Positions 59,249-64,000 of a stretch of DNA of 64,000 nucleotides are shown piece by piece. Position numbers and translations under genes: made by a program. The first letter of the stretch is position 1. The number at the start of each line of letters is the position of its first letter. The notes beneath the pieces are model-generated. The model was not told where the DNA came from. It made no database searches and saw only the letters and a list, made by a program, of their open reading frames with translations. This DNA comes from Kribbella qitaiheensis (GTDB taxonomy: Bacteria > Actinomycetota > Actinomycetes > Propionibacteriales > Kribbellaceae), in contig NZ_CP043661.1 in the NCBI RefSeq assembly GCF_014217565.1, positions 1,798,001-1,862,000 on the forward strand. The letters are read 5' to 3'.

Positions 59249-60051
59249 TGCGCGCGGGCCGAGGCGTAGAGGCAGACGGCGGCCGCGGTGGCGAGATTGA
59301 GCGACTCGGCCCGGCCGTAGATCGGGACCTTCACCGAGCGGTCGACGATCGCGTCGAACCCGTCGGGCAGCCCGTGCGCCTCGTTGCCGAACAGCCAGAC
59401 GGTCGGCTTGGCGAGGGTGCCGTCGTCGATGCACTCGTCCAGATCGGAACTGCCGTAGCCGTCGGCCGCGAGCACCTGCAGGCCCTGTTCCCGCCAGGCC
59501 TTGGCGGCGGTCGCGATGTCCGCGTCGACCGAGATCGGCAGATGGAAGATGCTGCCGACGCTGGCACGAACGGCCTTCGGGTTGTGCGGATCGACAGACT
59601 CCGCGGATAGCACGACGGCATCGGCGCCGGCCGCGTCCGCAGTACGGATCAAGGTGCCGACATTGCCTGGGTCGCGCACCTGAACGCCGACGGCCACCAG
59701 CCGCGCAGTACGGAGTACGGCATCTTCCAGGGCGACGTCCACCAGCGAACAGACGGCGACGACGCCTTGGGAGGTGACGGTCTCGCTCAGTACTTCGATC
59801 GCCGCGCGATTCACGTCGTACCACGGGACGTCGGCGAACTGGGCCAGGTCGCGGAGGTCGCGGTGCCGGGTGGCGACGTCGGGCTCGGCGTACACCTCGA
59901 CCACCAGCTCGGGGTGTTCGAGTGCCTCGCGGACCGCCTGCGGACCCTCGACCAGGAACCGGCCGGACTTGCGCCGGAACGCACGAGTGGCGAGCCTCCG
60001 GGCCTGTTTGATCCGCACGGATTGCGCGGTCAGCAGACCAGGGCTCGCCAC
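59233..60051 (-). CDS. SpoU/TrmH-type rRNA 2'-O-methyltransferase
   Basis: 272 aa. N-terminal RNA-binding domain (VRIKQARRLATRAFRRKSGRF, divided; LVEGPQAVREALEH) and a C-terminal SPOUT trefoil-knot domain with motif 1 VRDPGNVGTLIRTADAAG, motif 2 LFGNEAHGLP and motif 3 PIYGRAESLNLATAAAV. Homologues at this place (TsnR-like, Rv1644) methylate rRNA. The exact target base is unknown. Start GTG 60051 (MASPGLLTAQSVRIK) chosen since the family begins near here; no good ribosome site is visible. It follows rplT by 32 nt on the same strand, so it is probably cotranscribed with infC-rpmI-rplT. Confidence 0.88.
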   Translation of the reverse strand: MASPGLLTAQSVRIKQARRLATRAFRRKSGRFLVEGPQAVREALEHPELVVEVYAEPDVATRHRDLRDLAQFADVPWYDVNRAAIEVLSETVTSQGVVAVCSLVDVALEDAVLRTARLVAVGVQVRDPGNVGTLIRTADAAGADAVVLSAESVDPHNPKAVRASVGSIFHLPISVDADIATAAKAWREQGLQVLAADGYGSSDLDECIDDGTLAKPTVWLFGNEAHGLPDGFDAIVDRSVKVPIYGRAESLNLATAAAVCLYASARAHRRTD

Positions 60052-60083
60052 TTCGGTGTTTGCTACTGGATCGTCGCTACGGC

Positions 60084-60473
60084 TCAGGCCGCGGCGTCGC
60101 TCTTGGCGTTCACGTCGGCCGGCAGGGCCGCCTTCGCCAGCGCGAGCAGCGCCGAGAACGCCGGCGCGTCGTTGACGGCCAGGTCGGCGAGGATCTTGCG
60201 GTCGACCTCGATCTCGGCCAGGCGAAGACCCTGGATGAGACGGTTGTAGGTCAGGCCCTCCGCGCGGGACGCAGCGTTGATGCGCTGGATCCACAGCTTG
60301 CGGAAGTCGCCCTTGCGCGCCTTGCGGTCACGGTAGGCGTAGACGAGGGAGTGGGTGACCTGCTCCTTCGCCTTGCGGTAAAGCCGCGAGCGCTGGCCGC
60401 GGTAACCGCTGGCCTGCTCGAGTACGACCCGGCGCTTCTTGTGGGCGTTGACTGCCCGCTTCACGCGTGCCAT
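60084..60473 (-). CDS. rplT: 50S ribosomal protein L20
   Basis: 129 aa. Starts [20 protein letters not shown] with the family's basic extension, followed by [19 protein letters not shown] and [20 protein letters not shown], which are diagnostic. It binds 23S rRNA early in assembly. About 78 nt after rpmI. Confidence 0.97.
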   Translation of the reverse strand: MARVKRAVNAHKKRRVVLEQASGYRGQRSRLYRKAKEQVTHSLVYAYRDRKARKGDFRKLWIQRINAASRAEGLTYNRLIQGLRLAEIEVDRKILADLAVNDAPAFSALLALAKAALPADVNAKSDAAA

Positions 60474-60551
60474 GAGGTGTTACTCCTTGTATTTCTGCGC
60501 CGGAAGAAGCTCGTCCACCCGGCGGGGTGTTCGGGGTGGGGGAAGAGCAGC

Positions 60552-60746
60552 TCAGATGCCGAGCAGCTTCTTGAACTTCTTGGCGTGCGACGGCGAGACC
60601 TCGATGGTGCCAGCCAGCCGGCGGGTGCGGCGGCTCGACTTCTCCTCGAGCTTGTGGCGACGACCGGTGCGCTCGCGCAGCAGCTTGCCCGAACCCGTGA
60701 CCCGAACGCGCTTCTTGGCACCCGAGTGGGTCTTCATCTTCGGCAT
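60552..60746 (-). CDS. rpmI: 50S ribosomal protein L35
   Basis: 64 aa, standard size. [20 protein letters not shown] and [19 protein letters not shown] are diagnostic. It lies between infC and rplT as in nearly all bacteria. Confidence 0.97.
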   Translation of the reverse strand: MPKMKTHSGAKKRVRVTGSGKLLRERTGRRHKLEEKSSRRTRRLAGTIEVSPSHAKKFKKLLGI

Positions 60747-60830
60747 GGCTATGTACTCCTGGTCTCTTTCGTTGACTCGATCTGGTGTGCTTGCTCCGGC
60801 AGCGTCAATCTCGGCGACCGGAGCGACACA

Positions 60831-61520
60831 TCACTCCGGATCGAGGTTGTCTGCCGGACCCTTGGGCTTCTTGGTGGCCCCGGCTGCCTTCTCGGCCTCG
60901 AACTGCTTGAGTTGTTCGGCCCGCTCGACCCGCTCGGCTTCTTGCTCGGCCTCGTGCTCGGCGACCTTCTTGGCCTTTTCGGCCTCCACGTCCACGCGCG
61001 CCTCGGACTTCTTCTTGTGCGGTCCGAGCACCATGATCATGTTCCGGCCGTCCTGACGCGGCGACGACTCGACGAAGCCGAGCTCCCCGACATCTTCGGC
61101 CAGCCGCTGCAGCAGCCGGAACCCCAACTCGGGGCGGGACTGCTCGCGACCACGGAACATGATGGTGATCTTGACTTTGTCACCGGCACGCAGGAACCGG
61201 ACGACGTGACCCTTTTTGGTCTCGTAGTCGTGCGGGTCGATCTTCGGCCGCAGCTTCATCTCTTTGATGACGGTGTTGGTCTGGTTCCGGCGGGACTCGC
61301 GCGCCTTCTGCGCGGTCTCGTACTTGTACTTGCCGAAATCCATCAGCTTGCAGACCGGCGGACGTGCCGTGGCCGCAACCTCGACCAGGTCGAGATCGGC
61401 TTCCTGTGCCAACCGAAGTGCGTCTTCGATCCGGACGATGCCTACCTGCTCACCGTTCGGTCCGACCAGTCGCACCTCGGGAACGCGGATGCGCTCGTTG
61501 ACGCGCAGTTCAATGGTGAT
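60831..61520 (-). CDS. infC: Translation initiation factor IF-3, non-canonical start, long charged tail
   Basis: IF-3 keeps 30S subunits free and checks start codons. About 229 aa. N-domain [20 protein letters not shown], linker and C-domain ([34 protein letters not shown]) are clear. After about residue 175 there is an acidic and basic helical tail ([20 protein letters not shown]), longer than in E. coli. No ATG, GTG or TTG lies in frame near the family start. The likely start is ATC 61520 or ATT 61514, with AGGAGG (61530-61525) 4 or 10 nt upstream. E. coli infC uses AUU for autoregulation. An open frame continues upstream to GTG/ATG codons, but across a leader hairpin and without similarity. 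Confidence 0.93.
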   Translation of the reverse strand: MTIELRVNERIRVPEVRLVGPNGEQVGIVRIEDALRLAQEADLDLVEVAATARPPVCKLMDFGKYKYETAQKARESRRNQTNTVIKEMKLRPKIDPHDYETKKGHVVRFLRAGDKVKITIMFRGREQSRPELGFRLLQRLAEDVGELGFVESSPRQDGRNMIMVLGPHKKKSEARVDVEAEKAKKVAEHEAEQEAERVERAEQLKQFEAEKAAGATKKPKGPADNLDPE

Positions 61521-61596
61521 GGGTCCTCCTGGGTTGTTCGTTTTCTGGGTACCACCTCGTGATCGCCCGAGGTCGATCCGCCGGGAAATGACGAAA

Positions 61597-61622
61597 GGCC
61601 CTCGTGCGTCCACACGAAGGCC
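61597..61622 (-). terminator. infC leader hairpin, possible attenuator
   Basis: 10-bp stem (61613-61622 with 61597-61606, one G-U) and 6-nt loop followed by TTTCGTCATTT on the minus strand, about 75 nt before the IF-3 start. Placed as expected for control of the infC-rpmI-rplT operon by premature termination. Confidence 0.6.
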
Positions 61623-61851
61623 CAATTCCCAGATCGACGGCGGTACAACCCCGGTTACCCGAAGTACGCCGTACGATCGCCGTCTTTCCTGCCCTTGCGA
61701 GCTGGTAAGCCGGCGTGACCGGGACCCGCCGACTTCTCATCAGCTGGGTGGGAGGTGGCCCTCCGCTTAGACTCGAACCATCGGCAGCCCTCGAGTATTC
61801 CGCTCAGGGGTGACCAATGGACCGGGTCGGTCGCCATGCAAGAGTAGCAGC

Positions 61852-62382
61852 ATGACCGACCCCATCTCCACTTCACCCAAAACCCCCACGGCCGAGCCCG
61901 CTGTGGAGCCCACCACCGCGCCTGTCGTGGAGTCTGCTGCCGCGCCCGTCGTCGAGGCCGCGGCCGCGCCTGCGGCTGTACCTGCAGATGAGGCCGCCGT
62001 GGAGACCTCTGTCGAGGCCGAGCAGCACCGGGTGGATCCGATGTCGACCATCTCCCGGGACATCGCCGAGGTACCGAGCGTGGAGATCATCTCGACCGCC
62101 GCCCTGCACCTGATGAGCGCCGCCGCCGTGAACCTCGGCCTCGCCGAAGACCTCCCCGAGCACAAGGACCTCGACGAGGCCCGCTCCCTGATCGATGCCC
62201 TGGCCGGCCTCCTCGATGCCGCCGCCCCCAGCCTCGGCCACCACCACGCCGCCCCCCTCCGCGACGGCCTCCGCTCCCTCCAACTCGCCTTCAAGGAGTC
62301 GTCGTCGATCCCCGACGAACCAGGCACCGGCCCAGGCGAGAAATACACCGGCGAAGTCCACCCCACCGCCTCCCGCCGCTAA
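61852..62382 (+). CDS. DUF1844 family protein
   Basis: 176 aa. The conserved DUF1844 part is about residues 75-160: VPSVEIISTAALHLMSAAAV, NLGLAEDLPEHKDLDEARSLI (divided) and a helix ALAGLLDAA, followed by a variable tail. The first 60 residues are an Ala/Val/Pro/Glu-rich disordered region (AVEPTTAPVVESAAAPVVE). Function is unknown, but DUF1844 genes often sit next to infC in actinobacteria, divergent as here. ATG 61852; an upstream start in frame adds fourteen residues of no similarity. Confidence 0.85.
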   Translation: MTDPISTSPKTPTAEPAVEPTTAPVVESAAAPVVEAAAAPAAVPADEAAVETSVEAEQHRVDPMSTISRDIAEVPSVEIISTAALHLMSAAAVNLGLAEDLPEHKDLDEARSLIDALAGLLDAAAPSLGHHHAAPLRDGLRSLQLAFKESSSIPDEPGTGPGEKYTGEVHPTASRR

Positions 62383-62450
62383 CACCCCCGTACTACGCCC
62401 ACGCTTCCCCCTTCCGACATCGGCCGCTCGCATCACCCACCCGCCGTACG

Positions 62451-62600
62451 GACGCCTTGTGCACCGGCTGAGCATTCCGTGCCGATCTCTTGCTCAGGCC
62501 GTGCACATAGGCGCGGACACCCGCGGGCGCGGCCGGCCTATGTGCATCCGCTGAGCGTTTTTTGTGCACGGACTGCTCAGTCCGTGCACAAAGACGCCTG
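62451..62600. repeat. Palindromic dispersed element, copy B
   Basis: Same four-unit order as copy A: CTTGTGCACCGGCTGAGC (62456-62473), inverse GCTCAGGCCGTGCACATAG (62492-62510), TATGTGCATCCGCTGAGC (62539-62556) and inverse GCTCAGTCCGTGCACAAAG (62575-62593). The last part forms a perfect 14-bp hairpin (62561-62574 with 62579-62592). It lies between the convergent DUF1844 and EEP genes. Confidence 0.75.
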
Positions 62601-62623
62601 TACTGCGGGAAGGCGGGCCCTGT

Positions 62624-63445
62624 TCAGTCCAAAGTCATCCCGGCCCAGAGCTTCTTGTGGTCGGAGTTCGGGGTCGAGATGGCATCCGAGAAGGTTGGCG
62701 TGAAAGCGGAGGCCTTCATGAAGGTGTAGTCGATTTTGGCGCCGCCGTCGCCGGTGGCCGGGCCGCCTCGGTTGCAGCAGCCGTTGCCTTCGGTGTGGGT
62801 GCCGGTCGCGCCACCGCCGTACGCCGGGCGGTACATCACGTCGAGCGCGTCGTCGTCGGGCTGGAGGTTGAAGTCACCGGCGACGAAGGCGGGGTGCCCG
62901 GCGGCCGCGTAGTCGGCGAGGATCGCGGCGACCTTGTCGACCTGGGCGCCGCGGGTACCGTCGCCGTGGAAGTCGATGTGGGTCGAGCAGGCGATGAACT
63001 TCTGCGGCGACAGCATCGCGCAGACCATCTTGCGCGGCTCGTTGCCGTACGGGTTCGGCAGATCCCAGACCTTGGTCCAGTCCCGATCGCCCTTGGTCAC
63101 CAGGGCGATCCCGTACTCGGAACCGTCGTCGCACAGATGCGCCGTCGGGACGTGAAGCACCTGGTAGTTCGCGTCGGCGAGCCGGGCCCGGATCCGGGCC
63201 GCCTGACCGGCACACACCTCTTGCAGTGTGGCGGTCCGCGGCCGGGTCGGGCGGTTCAGAATCGAATCCGCCACCTCGTTCGCCACCGCGAGGGTGCCGT
63301 GATTGCACTTGTTGCCGCAGAGGTTGAAGCTCAGATTCAGAAACGTGTACGGCGCGGCTTCGGCGCGCGGCGTCGCGGATGAGAACGACAACGCGCCGAC
63401 CACGGCAACCGCGGTGAGGGCAGTGAGCAGGAATCGCCGGGTCAT
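62624..63445 (-). CDS. Secreted endonuclease/exonuclease/phosphatase (EEP) family protein
   Basis: 273 aa with a signal peptide (MTRRFLLTALTAVAVVGALS to about ATPRAEA). EEP fold motifs: FNLCGN near the N-terminus, TLQEVC (the metal-binding Glu), STHIDFHGDG (catalytic His), VAGDFNLQPDDDAL (Asp-Asn motif) and the final SDHKKLWAGM (catalytic Asp-His). Members include DNase I-like nucleases, sphingomyelinases and phosphodiesterases; the motifs do not fix the substrate. Six Cys residues suggest disulfides outside the cell. It reads away from the 63.5-63.8 kb repeats. Confidence 0.9.
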   Translation of the reverse strand: MTRRFLLTALTAVAVVGALSFSSATPRAEAAPYTFLNLSFNLCGNKCNHGTLAVANEVADSILNRPTRPRTATLQEVCAGQAARIRARLADANYQVLHVPTAHLCDDGSEYGIALVTKGDRDWTKVWDLPNPYGNEPRKMVCAMLSPQKFIACSTHIDFHGDGTRGAQVDKVAAILADYAAAGHPAFVAGDFNLQPDDDALDVMYRPAYGGGATGTHTEGNGCCNRGGPATGDGGAKIDYTFMKASAFTPTFSDAISTPNSDHKKLWAGMTLD

Positions 63446-63460
63446 GCAGACCAGCTCCTA

Positions 63461-63660
63461 GGGCGTGGAGACAAGCGGACCCCAGGAACCTAACCGCACC
63501 ACTCCCCCGCACCACCGATCTCGACCAAACCCGACCACCCCGTCCGCACGGCGAAGGCGGGAGAACCAGAGCACCGAGGCGAGTCCGGCCAGCAGGGCCA
63601 CGGCCAGGGCGACCCCGACCCACCAGATTGCCGGGCGCTGGCCGCCGGCCGCTGGGCGCT
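63461..63660 (-). other. Hydrophobic segment, possible remnant of a membrane protein end
   Basis: Minus-strand frame reads GQRPAIWWVGVALAVALLAG then LASVLWFSRLRRADG, a convincing transmembrane helix with a basic stop-transfer end, then a stop near 63461. There is a stop just upstream in the same frame (near 63661) and the Pro/Ala-rich repeat frame before it is shifted, so no intact gene can be drawn. Confidence 0.3.
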
Positions 63661-63674
63661 AGGCGAGGCGCTGG

Positions 63675-63814
63675 GCGCTGCGCGGTGGGGTGGGTGGGCG
63701 CTGCGCGGTGGGGTGGGCGCTGCGCGGTGGGGTGGGCGCTGCGCGGTGGGGTGGGCGCTGCGCGGTGGGGTGGGCGCTGCGCGGTGGGGTGGGCGCTGCG
63801 CGGTGGGCGCTGCG
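63675..63814. repeat. Tandem 19-bp G-rich repeats
   Basis: About seven copies of GCGCTGCGCGGTGGGGTGG, nearly exact. They lie between the monooxygenase stop and the hydrophobic segment. No gene seen. Confidence 0.9.
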
Positions 63815-63836
63815 GCTGGGCGGTGGGTGCAGGCAG

Positions 63837-64000
63837 CTAGCCGGGAACCGAGGCGAAGAAGTCGAGCAGGCCTTGGGGGCTGTCGGGAGCGAAGCACATC
63901 TCCAAGCTCATGGCCGATTGCGACGCCGATTCCTCGGCGCGGGGGAACAACGCCTCCTCGTACTGCGCGAGCGCGTCTTCCGGGCGACCCGGGTTGGCGA
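63837..64000 (-). CDS. C-terminus of a FAD-dependent monooxygenase (runs off the window)
   Basis: Only the last 54 codons are inside. ANPGRPEDALAQYEEALFPR and FAPDSPQGLLDFFA before the TAG at 63837-63839 look like the C-terminal helices of aromatic-ring or tetracycline-type flavin monooxygenases (PHBH fold). The FAD and NADPH motifs lie beyond the edge, so family assignment rests on this tail. Confidence 0.6.
   Translation of the reverse strand, partial: ANPGRPEDALAQYEEALFPRAEESASQSAMSLEMCFAPDSPQGLLDFFASVPG

Noticed and set aside
61740-61790. GGTTCGAGTC on the minus strand upstream of infC, like a tRNA T-arm
   Set aside because: No matching acceptor, D or anticodon arms; it belongs to the GC-rich infC leader.

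Overview
Chromosomal segment of a high-GC actinobacterium. Gene order, the arrangement of the rRNA operon and protein style suggest Propionibacteriales, probably Kribbella or a close relative; the genus is an inference, not a database match. Almost every gene lies on the minus strand. From right to left the window keeps an order known from Mycobacterium tuberculosis (Rv1641 to Rv1699): infC-rpmI-rplT-rRNA methyltransferase-pheS-pheT-arg operon-tyrS-TPR protein-HAD phosphatase-small acidic protein-tlyA-nadK-recN-steA-steB/mctB-pyrG. Species-specific insertions interrupt this core.

Layout, left to right. 0-5.2 kb: 5' part of pyrG, then a cassette of GT4 glycosyltransferase, MurJ-like flippase and MraY/WecA-like sugar-phosphate transferase, translationally linked to steB/mctB and steA. 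6.5-12.7 kb: recN, nadK, tlyA, an acidic protein, a Lys/Ala-rich histone-like protein and a HAD phosphatase. 12.8-15 kb: DUF1015 (plus strand) and a CHAD protein. 15-17.9 kb: a TPR protein with a long RGG/DDRG low-complexity N-terminus and a polyacidic tail. 18-24 kb: a complete rRNA operon (5S, 23S, 16S read right to left) with tandem promoters and no tRNA. 24-28.3 kb: tyrS, App1-type phosphatase, an LLM-class oxidoreductase and a 3-methyladenine glycosylase. 28.3-35.5 kb: argCJBDFR-argH with mostly 4-nt overlaps and no argG. 35.6-37.1 kb: ECF41/SigJ-type sigma factor and a GNAT enzyme. 37.2-49 kb: a giant CshA-repeat surface protein, then two paralogous polytopic GT-C-like proteins flanking a GtrB-like GT2. 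49-52 kb: gamma-glutamyltransferase and a repeat-rich intergenic kilobase. 52-56.7 kb: pheST and a hypothetical gene. 56.8-59.1 kb: divergent MFS exporter and TetR regulator. 59.2-62.4 kb: rRNA methylase, rplT, rpmI, infC and DUF1844. 62.6-64 kb: a secreted EEP nuclease/phosphatase family protein and the 3' end of a flavin monooxygenase.

A pattern that affects the annotation: four genes (tlyA, the TPR protein, argH and the giant surface protein) each show one apparent extra G/C in a short G/C run. Removing that base restores the family sequence, and in the surface protein it restores an LPPTG sortase signal. The shared signature points to sequence or assembly error more than to gene death, but real frameshifts cannot be excluded.

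The most distinctive biology is: (1) the lipid-linked glycan cassette in the steAB-pyrG operon; (2) the 37-49 kb locus that may assemble and decorate the cell surface; (3) the TPR protein whose disordered arms resemble condensate-forming RNA-binding proteins; (4) a tandem-repeat expansion inside PheT; and (5) a palindromic element of about 150 bp found in two intergenic regions.
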